DNA of 64,000 nucleotides from Shinisaurus crocodilurus (Eukaryota; Chordata; Lepidosauria; Squamata; Shinisauridae): NCBI GenBank assembly GCA_021292165.1, contig CM037879.1, positions 285,856,272 to 285,920,271 on the forward strand. Reading direction: 5' to 3'. The notes under the pieces were generated by a model. The model saw nothing but the letters and a program-made list of their open reading frames with translations, ran no database searches and was not told the DNA's origin. Made by a program: the position numbers and the translations under genes. This document shows positions 51,799 to 61,218 of the stretch, piece by piece (within the stretch, counting starts at the first letter, position 1; each line of letters begins with the position of its first letter).

Positions 51799-54669
51799 TC
51801 AAAGCATCTCTGACAGATGTCTGTCCAGCTGCACCTTGAATGCCTCCAGACTGGGAGAGCCCACCACCTCCCTAGGTAGTTGATTCCATTGTCTTATTGC
51901 TCTGACAGTCAGGAAATTTTTCCTGATGTTTAGGTGGAATCTAGGTTCCTGTAACTTGAGCCCATTATTCCGTGTCCTGCAAACTGGGATGAACGAGAAG
52001 AGATCTTTGCCCTCCTCTGTGTGACATCCCTTCAAATACTGGAAGAGTGCGATCATATCTCCCCTCAGTCTCCTCTTCTGAAGGCTAAACATGCCCAGTT
52101 CTTTCAGTCTCTCCTCATAGGGCCTTGTTTCCAGTCCCTTTATCATCCTTGTTGCCCTCCTCTGAACCCTCTCCAGTTTGTCTATGTCCTTCTTAAAGTG
52201 AGGTGCCCAGAACTGGACGCAGTACTCAAGATGAGGCCTAACCAGTGCCGAGTAAAGGGGAATTATCACTTCCCGCGATTTGGAAGCTATACTTCTATTA
52301 ATACAGCCCAAAATAGCATTTGCCTTCTTTGCAGCCACATCGCATTGCTGGCTCATATTCAGTTTGTGATCTACCACAATTCCAAGATCCTTCTCACTTG
52401 TAGTATTGTTGAGCCAAGTGTCCCCCATTCTGTAACTCTGCATTTGGTTTCCTCTCCCTAGGTGCAGCACTTGGCATTTATCCCTATTAAATTTCATTCT
52501 GTTGTTTTCGGCCCAGCGCTCCAGCCTATCGAGGTCACTTTGAATTTTGTTTCTGTCTTCCAGAGTATTAGCTGTTCCACCCAACTTTGTGTCATCTGCA
52601 AATTTGATAAGCATTCCCTGTACCTCCTCATCCAAGTCATTAATAAAAATGTTGAAGAGCACCGGGCCCAGGACCGAGCCCTGTGGTACCCCGCTCGTTA
52701 CCTCTCCCCAGTTTGAGAAGGAACCATTGATAAGCACTCTTTGAGTCCGATTCTTTAGCCAATTGTGGATCCACCTGATAGTTGTTCCATCTAGCCCACT
52801 CTTAGCTAGCTTACTAATCAGGATATCATGAGGCACTTTGTCGAAAGCTTTGCTGAAGTCCAGATATATAATGTCCACAGCATTCCCACAGTCCACAAGG
52901 GAGGTTACCCGATCAAAAAATGAGATCAGATTAGTCTGACAGGATTTGTTCTTGACAAATCCATGCTGGCTTCTAGTAATCACTGCATTGTTTTCAAGGT
53001 GCTTGCAGACTGACTTCTTTATAATCTGCTCCAAAATCTTCCCAGGGATTGATGTCAGACTGACTGGCCTATAGTTCCCAGGTTCCTCCTTCTTGCCCTT
53101 TTTGAAGATGGGAACAACATTTGCCCTCCTCCAGTCGTCTGGCACTTCACCTGTCCTCCATGATTTCTCAAAGATAATAGACAGTGGTTCTGAGAGTTCT
53201 TCTGCCAGTTCCTTTATTACTCTAGGATGCAGCTCATCAGGCCCTGGAGATTTAAACTCGTTCAGAGTAATCAGGTGCTCCTTGACCATTTGCCTATCAA
53301 TCTCAAGCTGCAATTCTGCCCCTTCAGTCTGCACTTCAGGTTTGCCAAGGGGGTCATAGACCCTCTTTTGGGAGAAGACCGAGCCGAAGTAGGAATTGAA
53401 CACTTCTGCCTTTTCTTTGTCTTCTGTTATCAATTTGCCATCCTCATCGCGTAGTTGAACCACCAGTTCTTTCTTCTGTCTTTTACTGTGCATGTATCTG
53501 AAGAAAGCTTTTTTGTTGCTTTTAGCATTCCTCGCTAACCTTAGCTCATTCTCAGCTTTAGCCTTCCTGACACTATTCCTGCAGTTCTGTGCTACCTGCC
53601 TGTACTCTTCCCCTGTAGCCTGTCCTTCCTTCCACTTCCTATATGTGTCCTTTTTTGTTTTCAGGTCATCTTTGAGTTTATTGTGAAGCCACATTGGCTT
53701 TTTCTGTTGCCCTCTGCCTTTTTTCCTTGTGGGAATTGTTTGCAATTGTGCCTTTAAAATTTCCTTCTTTAAAAACTCCCACCCCTCCTGGGCTCCCTTT
53801 CTCGTGAGAGTCACTTGCCATGGGATCTTACTAATCATTGTTCTGAGTTTGTTAAAATTGGCTTTCCTAAAATCCAGGGTACGTGTTTGGCTACACTCAG
53901 CTTTTGCTTCTGTTAGAATCAAGAACTCTAGTATAACATGGTCACTTTCCCCCAGAGTTCCCGAAACTGCCACTTTATCCACTAACTCGTCTCTGTTGGT
54001 TAGAATCAGGTCAAGGATAGCCGATCCTCTAGTTCCTTCCTCCACTTTCTGTAGGAGGAAGTTATCAGCAACACAGGTCAGGAATTTCTTGGAGGGGCCA
54101 TGTTTGGCTGAATAAGTCTCCCAACAGATATCAGGGAAATTGAAGTCTCCCATTACTACCACATCGTGCCTCCTTGAAACAATGGCAATTTGCTTTTCAA
54201 AAGTTCCATCCTCATCTTCTCCTTGATTGGGTGGTCGGTAGTAGACTCCAACCGCCATGTTCGTTTTATTCTTTGCCCCCTTTATTTTAACCCAGATGCT
54301 CTCAATGGGGCTGCCAAGCTCCTCTTCCTGTATCTCTGTGCAGAGATACGTATTTTTAACATACAGTGCAACTCCACCTCCCTTTCTGTTGCTTCTGTTC
54401 CTTTTGAACAAGTTATACCCTTCAATTGCTGTATTCCAGTCATGGGAGTCATCCCACCAGGTTTCAGTTATCCCTATCAAGTCGTACCTGCCCTCATGTA
54501 TCAAGAGTTCAAGTTCGTCTTGTTTATTGCCCATACTCTGGGCATTAGTATAGAGACATTGAAGACTATGTGCTTTATAGTCCGACTTTCCCCCTACATT
54601 TTGTGGTAGACTATCAATGGGCACCGCTGGAGATGTTCTCTCCGTTGTGGCATAGAGGCCTTCTTCCAT
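51799..54669 (-). CDS. CR1 ORF2: endonuclease and reverse transcriptase
   Basis: A 956-residue protein that nicks target DNA and copies element RNA at the nick. Residues ~36-250 are an AP-type endonuclease: YTNAQS (Asn42), ITETWW (Glu69), GDFNFPD (Asp175, Asn177), ILDLILTN (Asp220) and ESDH (Asp243, His244). Residues ~260-460 are a basic linker with KAFFRYMHSKR. The reverse transcriptase covers ~470-760: SPGPDELHPR, NYRPVSLTS, LDFSKAFDKVPHD (Asp604), SGVPQGSVLGP (659-669) and the catalytic FADD (690-693). The C-terminus carries LEYCVQFWAPHFKKD and MFSLQKRRLRGDM and ends QLDRHLSEML, the usual CR1 end. All catalytic residues are present with no internal stop, so the protein could be functional. 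The start ATG lies 38 bases after the ORF1 stop, which suggests reinitiation or internal initiation. Confidence 0.9.
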   Translation of the reverse strand: MEEGLYATTERTSPAVPIDSLPQNVGGKSDYKAHSLQCLYTNAQSMGNKQDELELLIHEGRYDLIGITETWWDDSHDWNTAIEGYNLFKRNRSNRKGGGVALYVKNTYLCTEIQEEELGSPIESIWVKIKGAKNKTNMAVGVYYRPPNQGEDEDGTFEKQIAIVSRRHDVVVMGDFNFPDICWETYSAKHGPSKKFLTCVADNFLLQKVEEGTRGSAILDLILTNRDELVDKVAVSGTLGESDHVILEFLILTEAKAECSQTRTLDFRKANFNKLRTMISKIPWQVTLTRKGAQEGWEFLKKEILKAQLQTIPTRKKGRGQQKKPMWLHNKLKDDLKTKKDTYRKWKEGQATGEEYRQVAQNCRNSVRKAKAENELRLARNAKSNKKAFFRYMHSKRQKKELVVQLRDEDGKLITEDKEKAEVFNSYFGSVFSQKRVYDPLGKPEVQTEGAELQLEIDRQMVKEHLITLNEFKSPGPDELHPRVIKELAEELSEPLSIIFEKSWRTGEVPDDWRRANVVPIFKKGKKEEPGNYRPVSLTSIPGKILEQIIKKSVCKHLENNAVITRSQHGFVKNKSCQTNLISFFDRVTSLVDCGNAVDIIYLDFSKAFDKVPHDILISKLAKSGLDGTTIRWIHNWLKNRTQRVLINGSFSNWGEVTSGVPQGSVLGPVLFNIFINDLDEEVQGMLIKFADDTKLGGTANTLEDRNKIQSDLDRLERWAENNRMKFNRDKCQVLHLGRGNQMQSYRMGDTWLNNTTSEKDLGIVVDHKLNMSQQCDVAAKKANAILGCINRSIASKSREVIIPLYSALVRPHLEYCVQFWAPHFKKDIDKLERVQRRATRMIKGLETRPYEERLKELGMFSLQKRRLRGDMIALFQYLKGCHTEEGKDLFSFIPVCRTRNNGLKLQEPRFHLNIRKNFLTVRAIRQWNQLPREVVGSPSLEAFKVQLDRHLSEML

Positions 54670-54707
54670 TGGTACCCCCGAGTTTATGTCTCCCTCCCCT
54701 GTTGGAT

Positions 54708-55736
54708 TCAGTTTAAAGCCCTCCTGATTAAGTTCCTCATGCTGTGTCCAAACACATTCTTCCCAGTCCTTGTGAGGTGCAACCCATCCTTTGCCAGCAG
54801 TCCATCTTCCAGGAAGTGTAGCCCGTGGTCCCAGAATCCAAATCCCTCACGTCGGCTCCACCTTCGTAGCCAGTCATTCACTCGGAGTATTTTTCTTTCC
54901 CTTTCTATGCCTCTTCCAAGTACTGGAAGGATGGATGAGAAAACTATCTGGGCCCCGAAGTTCTTGAGTTCCCTTCCCAGCTCTTCAAAGTCTGCCGTGA
55001 TTTCTTTGTAACTCCGCTTGGCAGTATCATTTGTACCCACGTGGAAGAGAAGAAAGGGGTATGTGTCGGTGGGCTGCATGAGCCTCGGTAGCTGTTCTGT
55101 CACATCCTTAATCCGTGCCCCAGGGAGACAGCACACCTGGCGAGTCCATGGGTCTTCGCGACATACTTTGGCTTCGATCCCCCGCAGGAGGGAGTCTCCC
55201 ACTACGAGTACTCTTCTCTTCCTCTTGCTGTAGGCCTTGGTTCGATTTCCTCCACTTGACTGACCCTCAGCCTCTTGCTCGCTGTCACGTTGGGTGCCCG
55301 GTAATCCGTCCTCTGCAGGCTGTCCTCTGCTCTTGTCCTCAAGTACATGGAAGCGGTTCCATAGCTCCACTGCTTCCACAGGTGCAGAGTGTCTTGTAGT
55401 TCTTCTGCTCCTAACAGTCACCCTTTTCCAGGGAGTTCCCCCTGTGTTATTTTCCCTTGCCTCTGCAGTCTCTGACTCCGCCTCATCCTGCAGTTGCCCT
55501 TCTGGCTCCTGTACTGTGCTTTGGTGCTGTAGATCCACCGTTCTGTCTAAGAACTCCTCACTTTCTCTTATGCTCCTGAGGGTTGACACTTGCTGCTCGA
55601 GTCCTCTGACCTTTTCTTCCAACAGCGTGACCAGCTTGCACTTGTTGCATGTGTAGGCCATGTTGATCTCCGGCAGGAAAACAAACATTGCACACCCCTT
55701 GCAGGTCACCACCACTGCTGAGTCCTTTCCTTCCAT
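54708..55736 (-). CDS. CR1 ORF1: zinc-binding, coiled-coil and esterase protein
   Basis: A 342-residue protein. It opens with a CxxC...CxxC pair (Cys12, Cys15, Cys30, Cys33), likely zinc-binding, then a Leu/Glu-rich probable coiled coil at ~36-65 (VTLLEEKVRGLEQQVSTLRS) for self-association. An acidic and then basic spacer spans ~66-173. Residues 174-342 are an SGNH-type esterase: VVGDSLLRG (Ser182), LPGA (204-207), GTND (234-237) and DGLH (317-320). Such an esterase is a documented hallmark of CR1 ORF1, and its role in retrotransposition is unclear. All SGNH landmarks remain. The ATG at 55736 begins MEGKDSAVVV. Confidence 0.88.
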   Translation of the reverse strand: MEGKDSAVVVTCKGCAMFVFLPEINMAYTCNKCKLVTLLEEKVRGLEQQVSTLRSIRESEEFLDRTVDLQHQSTVQEPEGQLQDEAESETAEARENNTGGTPWKRVTVRSRRTTRHSAPVEAVELWNRFHVLEDKSRGQPAEDGLPGTQRDSEQEAEGQSSGGNRTKAYSKRKRRVLVVGDSLLRGIEAKVCREDPWTRQVCCLPGARIKDVTEQLPRLMQPTDTYPFLLFHVGTNDTAKRSYKEITADFEELGRELKNFGAQIVFSSILPVLGRGIERERKILRVNDWLRRWSRREGFGFWDHGLHFLEDGLLAKDGLHLTRTGKNVFGHSMRNLIRRALN

Positions 55737-55761
55737 AGTGCTCTGTTTCTGTCTTCCTAGA

Positions 55762-55806
<45 letters not shown>

Positions 55807-55839
55807 AGGGACCTCCCCCTTGACCTCCCCTGCCGAACT
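55737..55839 (-). promoter_or_regulatory. CR1 5' UTR between ORF1 and the repeated units, with (TG)n
   Basis: Contains about twenty TG units with a TATATATA edge (55761-55803, AC on the sense strand) between the first tandem unit and the ORF1 start. The microsatellite presumably grew after or during spread of this lineage. Confidence 0.6.
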
Positions 55840-56549
55840 CCGCTGCCAAACTCCTGTTTGCTCTCCCTGTGCGCTCGCTCTGTTCGCTCGCTCTCTGGGA
55901 GCCTGCTTGCCTTTTCACAGTCCCAAAAACAGTCCCAAAAACAGCTGGAGCCTCTCTCCTGTTGTGCTGCTGCTCAGCTGGGAGTCAGGAACAGAATGAG
56001 CTCCCAGGCCACGCCCTGCAATCAGCCCCACTTCCTGCAATCAATCAGCTGCAATCAGCCCCAGGTAGTTGCAGTCAGCAGGAGCTTCTGCTCAACAGAA
56101 TGAGCTCTCAGGCCACGCCTTTCCCTTGCAGCACTTGTTGTTTTACTACTCCGCTGCCAAACTCCTGTTTGCTCTCCCTGTTCGCTCGCTCTCTGGGAGC
56201 CTGCTTGCCTTTTCACAGTCCCAAAAACAGTCCCAAAAACAGCTGGAGCCTCTCTCCTGTTGTGCTGCTGCTCAGCTGGGAGTCAGGAACAGAATGAGCT
56301 CCCAGGCCACGCCCTGCAATCAGCCCCACTTCCTGCAATCAATCAGCTGCAATCAGCCCCAGGTAGTTGCAGTCAGCAGGAGCTTCTGCTCAACAGAATG
56401 AGCTCTCAGGCCACGCCTTTCCCTTGCAGCACTTGTTGTTTTACTACTCCGCTGCCAAACTCCTGTTTGCTCTCCCTGTTCGCTCGCTCTGTTCGCTCGC
56501 TCTCTGGGAGCCTGCTTGCCTTTTCACAGTCCCAAAAACAGTCCCAAAA
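55840..56549 (-). repeat. tandem ~300-bp units in the CR1 5' UTR
   Basis: Units start at CCGCTGCCAAACTCCTGTTT: 55840-56150 (311 bp), 56151-56448 (298 bp) and a partial unit 56449-56549. They are nearly identical apart from a 13-bp GTTCGCTCGCTCT block present twice in units 1 and 3 and once in unit 2. Within each unit AATGAGCTC(C/T)CAGGCCACGCC and CAATCAGC-type phrases are themselves repeated. The layout, with a partial unit at the far 5' end, is like the promoter monomers of mouse L1. A promoter role is inference. Confidence 0.8.
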
Positions 56550-57690
56550 CATACATCATCAGTTCCATTCTTCTCAGAATGACAAAGCAGGGACATTTTC
56601 TGAAATGATCCATTATTACCCTAATAATCCATTATTACTCTAACTTTAACCTAAGAGAAGAAAATGGGATATCAGCCATCAACATGAACTATGTGGAGGG
56701 AGATAAGAAGAGAATAAAAAGTGTTTTGGGGGTTGGGTTTCTAGTATACCACTCGCGGCTTCTGATTTAGTACCAGACTTCAGGGTTGCTTGCATGTCAC
56801 TCTATCTTCTTTTGTTAGCTCTCTGAGAAGGTCTGTTGTGCTACCTCACATCTGGGCAACATCTCTGTACTGATGAAGAAAGTCCCTATCACCACAAGAT
56901 CGGTCCTTTGCCAGCTAGCTCCCTTTCCTGTTGTCCATGTGAGACCCACACCTCCTTGACAGCTGGCTGTACCCTGTCTTACCGTCCATGGTATGAAGGG
57001 CATTATGCTCTGGCTCCACATATCAGCTACAAACTCCATCCCTGTCCATCTTCTCTGCTTCAGGTCATCCGAAGCCCTCCCGGCAGCTGTGACCTGATCC
57101 TGCAAGGCCTCCAGTGCTAACAGAAACTACTCTTCCTTCCTCCCCACCCCTCTGTGAACACAGGGACACACACCGGTGCCATTATCCCTCCCCCGTCTTT
57201 TAAATTTAATCAGACCAAATTCACGCATCTCCCTTATTGCAGGGAACACGCGCTTCCAAATCCCGCCTTAGCATTTCAAGTACGAAGTGAAGCGCTTCAC
57301 AGGCTACTGGAACCTCAAAAGCAATTAACGCGCTGAGTAATAATCCTCAATGCTTTACAGAAATCCTCAGCATTTCTATACACGCTGTCCTCATCCTTCA
57401 AGAGACAAGTCGTGCACAACAACAAAAAGAGGACAGAGGCTGCTTGGGAATCAATCTTCAAAGCGTACCTACAAAGGTTATATGGGTTCACTACTTAGTG
57501 TACCATCCGTTAGCCCACGCACACAAAACACACGCTGAGCAGGCTTCTGATGTTTAATGTCACACACACAAACAAGAATTTCTCAGAACTGGAGATCTTT
57601 CGAGAACGGTGATCCTATGGCTACTTGTAAACTTAACTACCTAGCAAGAGCACTGGCTAGTTTACCCGTTCATTCAATAGCTTAAGTTAG
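56550..57690. other. unassigned stretch; weak exon-like segment on the minus strand
   Basis: On the minus strand 57116-56983 is open and could be a 134-base exon: TTTCTGTTAG precedes it and GTAAGA follows. Its conceptual peptide LEALQDQVTAAGRASDDLKQ continues RRWTGMEFVADMWSQ. The acceptor lacks a good pyrimidine tract, and the frame also stays open through the supposed intron to 56815. No family is recognised. Confidence 0.2.
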
Positions 57691-57694
57691 GGTT

Positions 57695-57960
57695 TCTCAA
57701 ACTTTCTGGACTCCACACCTCCAGCTGCAGTCAAACAAAATGTTTTGAATCCTCCAAACTGTCCTCCAAACCATGGACTCTGAACATGCCCTCCTCCTTC
57801 CCCACCCCACTTATGCATTTGGCTAAATTAATAACTCCCTGGTTTCCAAACCATTATTTGCTGTGACACCCTCCAAATCAGATTGGAAACCTCGTAGTTT
57901 GGAGGGCACATTCAAACCATGGTTTGCCAGCTCCGACATAACCAGGAAGTTATTCATTAA
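57695..57960. mobile_element. possible degenerate palindromic element
   Basis: GGGTTTCTCAAACTTTCTGG opens the segment. AAACCATGGACTCTGAACAT (57771) and CATTCAAACCATGGTTTGCC (57909) are loosely mirrored. Weak. Confidence 0.3.
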
Positions 57961-58083
57961 GCTGAGCGTGTAAAGGGAGGACGTGTGCTCAGGGTTCTTT
58001 CCTGGTCTTCTAAATCATGGTTTGGAGCAGCCCTCCTGGACCTGGAGCCCTCTGTATGTGTTGGACTGCAAGTCCCAGGTTCC

Positions 58084-58205
58084 CCAGCCAGCATGTCTTC
58101 CCCAACCTGGTGCCCTCCAGTCCAACTGTATTGGATTACAGTCCCCATATTCTCCAGTTGCAGTCCAACATATCTAGAGGACATCAGATTGGGGACGGCT
58201 GGTTT
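58084..58205. mobile_element. MITE-A, diverged
   Basis: CTTCCCCAACCTGGTGCCCT and, inverted, ATCAGATTGGGGACGGCTGG; arms TGTATTGGATTACAGTCCCC / GTTGCAGTCCAACATATCTA. Another arm-like scrap (GTTGGACTGCAAGTCCCAGG) lies just left at 58059. Confidence 0.5.
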
Positions 58206-58209
58206 GGAG

Positions 58210-59040
58210 GACCAGAAATGTTGCATCAGAAGGCAGCCTGTAGACCTTCTGAGCTCTGCAACCTACTGGTAGCTATCTCTTTTGCAGATGAGCATGGAGA
58301 ATCTTCACACCACAGCCCATTGCTATGTATGTCAGAATCTGTGGACTCAAGCGCTAATCAACACTGGCATTAGAGGAGGACTAGAAGAAGGAATTCTCCC
58401 TTAAAACCTGCTTCTCTGCAGCTTCCATAAGTTAGTATAGCAGTTTTAGTGGCTGCAACACTAAAGCTCCTGCTGGGAGGAAAGTGCAATGAGTAATTTT
58501 GGCAAAGCACTAGTTATAACCACATTCAGTGGAAAGAAACCACTGATTTGCATAATGCATGACCACAGACACTACACATTACCAGGTATGTCCCAAATGG
58601 TATTAACTACACAGTGAAGCATAATGTCTGAAGAAGTCCCAGGTGTTCATGTTACTGCCATGTATCTTACAATAAACTCAGAGCAGTATCCCAATGCTGC
58701 CCGTGCACTAGCAGGTTCCACCACTAGCACAATGGGAAGCTAGCGGTTCCTAAAGCAACCGGAAATGAGCCAAAATGCTAGTTTCCAGAACAGAGCAGGT
58801 CACCAGAGCTCACGGGTGGGAACCATTGATCTGTCCCATTCCAGAAATGAGTGTTTCGACACATTTCTGGGCTTGCTTTAGGAAGCACTAGGTTCCTGTT
58901 GCACCAGCAGTCGGTCCTGTGGGTACAACAGAATGAGTGGAGGCACACAGGCAGTGTTGGATACTGTCCTCATGTAGGTGCTGGCAAGCGTTCAGCATTG
59001 GCTGAGGGTCACCCTCAGTGCTTCCTGGCCTGAGCACTGG
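58210..59040. other. unassigned stretch, no gene recognised
   Basis: Text near 58681-58930 repeats some phrases in inverse (AGGTTCC, CCTAAAGCA / TGCTTTAGGAAGCAC), possibly an old palindromic transposon. No coding evidence. Confidence 0.3.
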
Positions 59041-59045
59041 TGACC

Positions 59046-59226
59046 CATTTATTTATTTATTATATTTATATCCCGCCTTTTTTCCTGCAAGGAAACCAAG
59101 GTTGCTTACATAATCCTCCTCCTCCTCTCCATTTTATCCTCACAACAACCCTGCGAGGTGGGTTAGGCTGAGTCAGTGACTGGCCCAAGGTCACCCATTT
59201 AGCTTCATGGCCGAGTGGGGACTAGA
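59046..59226 (-). mobile_element. SINE-M, head truncated
   Basis: Tail TTTATTTATTTATTATATTT at the left, CATTTTATCCTCACAACAAC, GGGTTAGGCTGAGTCAGTGA, and a stop at CCGAGTGGGGACTAGAA, where CR1 text begins abruptly. Confidence 0.7.
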
Positions 59227-59228
59227 AG

Positions 59229-59404
59229 CACTGGGCCGAAAACAACAGAATGAAATTTAATAGGGATAAATGCCAAGTGCTGCACCTAGGGAGAGGAAAC
59301 CAAATGCAGAGTTACAGAATGGGGGACACTTGGCTCAACAATACCACAAGTGAGAAGGATCTTGGAATTGTGGTAGATCACAAACTGAGTATGAGCCAGC
59401 AATA
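59229..59404 (+). mobile_element. internal CR1 fragment, nearly identical to the full-length copy
   Basis: Encodes MKFNRDKCQVLHLGRGNQMQ followed by SYRMGDTWLNNTTSEKD and DLGIVVDHKLSMSQQ, equal to residues ~725-785 of the 51.8-kb ORF2 except for one residue. Only about two of 170 bases differ. Both the 5' and the 3' end of CR1 are missing, which simple target-primed insertion does not produce. Confidence 0.85.
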
Positions 59405-59520
59405 TCCAGTGGGCTGCCAGGAAAGGGAGAGATCGCGCTTGCGAGGGGTGTGAACTGATTGTTTGCAGAGGGCTTTTGAAATTAGGCTGTGGGCCGCTGG
59501 TTGCCCACCCCTGTTCTAGT
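59405..59520. mobile_element. hAT-type right end
   Basis: GTGGGCCGCTGGTTGCCCAC followed by CCCTGTTCTAG is a hAT-style terminus like MITE-A. GGAAAGGGAGAGATCGCGCT upstream is unassigned interior. Its left end seems lost at the CR1 junction. Confidence 0.4.
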
Positions 59521-59675
59521 GCCTATGAGTATAAATGCATACATGCAAGGCTCCATACAGTGCATAGCCTGCCCTTTCACATGCTGCTGCAGAAATGTAT
59601 TTTGACAGCATATTATAGGACAATGGTATATTTTTCTTTAACCAAAGGAACTCATTTCTCTCTCTCTATGCAGAG

Positions 59676-59683
59676 AGGAACTC

Positions 59684-59717
<34 letters not shown>
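59676..59717. repeat. (TC)n microsatellite with a duplicated phrase
   Basis: CTCATTTCTCTCTCTCTATG appears twice (59650 and 59683), the second with a longer TC run. Confidence 0.9.
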
Positions 59718-59782
59718 GCAGGCCAGGCGGTGACAGAATAAATGAATGCAGTATTCAGAACATAGAAGAGACCTTTTAATAT

Positions 59783-59845
59783 TATTTTATTTTATTTATT
59801 TATTAATATATTTGTATACCGCCCAATAGCTGAAGCTCTCTTTAA
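59783..59845 (-). mobile_element. L2-type 3' tail
   Basis: TTTATTTATTTATTAATATA then TATACCGCCCAATAGCTGAA, the inverse of the GGGCGGTATA block seen at 285 and 32990. Confidence 0.7.
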
Positions 59846-59849
59846 TTAG

Positions 59850-60045
59850 CTAGTTATTACATTTATATATTCCACCCTTGCTCCAAAGGGCTCAGGGCGA
59901 TATATGTAGTTCTCCACACCCCATTTTATTTTCACAATTACCCTGTGAGGTAGGTTAGCTGAGAGTTGATCAAAGTTACCCAGTGACTGCCCTGAAGGAA
60001 TGGGGACTTCAACCTGGATCACCCCAGTCCTAGTCTGACAGTCAT
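59850..60045 (-). mobile_element. SINE-M
   Basis: TATATTCCACCCTTGCTCCA, CATTTTATTTTCACAATTAC, CCTGTGAGGTAGGTTAGCTG, GGGGACTTCAACCTGGATCA in the inverse of the family order. Confidence 0.6.
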
Positions 60046-60051
60046 CCCCAG

Positions 60052-60175
60052 TCTTCCCCAACCTGGCGTTCTTCCAGATGTGTTGGACTGCAACTCCCAT
60101 AATTCCCTTCAGTGGCCATGCTGGCCGGGAATTTTGGGAATTCCAGTGCAACACATCTGGAGGGAACTGGGTCGG
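60052..60175. mobile_element. MITE-A
   Basis: CAGTCTTCCCCAACCTGGCG and, inverted, GAACTGGGTCGGGGAAGCCTG; arms GTGTTGGACTGCAACTCCCA / GGGAATTCCAGTGCAACACA. Confidence 0.65.
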
Positions 60176-60195
60176 GGAAGCCTGCCCTCACTACA

Positions 60196-60571
60196 CAAGG
60201 GGTGTTGAACCTCAGGCTTATGGGTCAAATCCAGCCAGTCCTTCGGGGTTCCCCAGACAGCCATGCCCCCTTCCCTGAGCCCCACAGCCTTTCCCCCACC
60301 CACTTTGCAGTTTCACAGCATTTGCATCATTTTTTTCTCCCATTGTAAAAGGTTGAAATACTTCTTCTAAGGCTTAGCCACTGGCAGTAAGATCTTTAAG
60401 CTAAAATATGGTGGTTTTGGTTTTTTGGGGATCTTGGCTCTGCCACCTTTGCCTTTGGTCCCGCCCACTTTACCTTCAGCCCCGCCCACCACTGGAATCC
60501 CCCCCCCCCCCTGAGCTTCTCCACAACTGAATTCGGCCCTTGGGAAGAAAGAGGTTCGGTTCGACAGCCCT
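60196..60571. mobile_element. hAT-like element, intact sister of 44349
   Basis: CAAGGGGTGTTGAACCTCAG and, inverted, AGGTTCGGTTCGACAGCCCT. The body CTTCTAAGGCTTAGCCACTG, CCTTTGCCTTTGGTCCCGCC and CTGAGCTTCTCCACAACTGA matches the copy at 44349 without the CR1 insert. Confidence 0.6.
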
Positions 60572-60616
60572 ACACTGTGTGATGGGCAGGGAAGATACCT
60601 CAGGAAGTGCTTTAGG

Positions 60617-60705
60617 CGACCACCCTATGCACACTTACCTAGGAGTAAGTCCCATTGAATTCAATGAAGCTTACTCCTGAGTAGATAGGCACAGAACTGC
60701 AAGGA
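60617..60705. mobile_element. MITE-C
   Basis: CACCCTATGCACACTTACCT, AGTAAGTCCCATTGAATTCA, ATGAAGCTTACTCCTGAGTA: a palindrome with a central GAATTC. Confidence 0.6.
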
Positions 60706-61215
60706 GAAGGGAGTCACACAACGGTGGGACAGCACCTCAAATCACCCTTTTGCTTGCTGTCGCTGTTTGCACTTGGTGTGCAGTTTAGGAGGCCCTATCA
60801 AGACAAAAACCAGTCATAACATGATTATGTTATGTAGCGGAAGTGGTTTGAATAGCCATTCCTAGTCCTGGAAACAAATGTCGCAAAATGCAACGAATCT
60901 GTGTTCAAACCATATCCACTGTACTTGAAACGTTGCTTCCATCTTCACCCGCAGCTGATTCCAATGTTCATGAGCTTGTCTCTGCGGTACAAAACGGTTA
61001 CAGTTTGCCCTCCAACAACCTTTCATGCCTATCCTCATTCCCGCAAGCACAGGAACCCGCTTCTGGTCGTTGAAGGCTCCCCTCTATTGAAGAGTCCCTG
61101 TACGCAGAGAAATAGGCAGCAGGGACTAAGCTTCTAGCATAGCTTTGCCCTTGGCATGCTGATATGTGCAAGGGACTAGTTTTGTAGGGAGGGCCACATC
61201 AATTTCAACTGGGAA
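60706..61215. other. unassigned stretch, no gene recognised
   Basis: Frames at 60862-61137 on both strands show no domain, and no repeat is named. Confidence 0.35.
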
Positions 61216-61218
61216 GAG

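Larger units (their letters stand above)
51718..56549 (-). mobile_element. near-complete CR1 retrotransposon
   Basis: A 4.8-kb element in the order 5' UTR (56549-55737), ORF1 (55736-54708), a 38-base gap, ORF2 (54669-51799) and a short 3' UTR ending TCTATGATTCTATG at 51718. Most genomic CR1 copies are a few hundred bases, so this length is exceptional. Both frames are open. The upper limit is set where repeated 5'-UTR text ends at about 56549. No target duplication was seen, which is normal for CR1. A fragment at 59.2 kb differs at about two bases in 170, pointing to a recently active lineage. Confidence 0.9.

Noticed and set aside
52021..54609. Several plus-strand frames of 60-150 codons opposite CR1 ORF2
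   Set aside because: They overlap a 956-codon frame with clear endonuclease and RT motifs and have no motifs of their own.
55660..56643. Long plus-strand frames with repeated peptide text across the CR1 5' UTR
   Set aside because: They are antisense to the CR1, and their repeated peptides simply mirror the tandem units.
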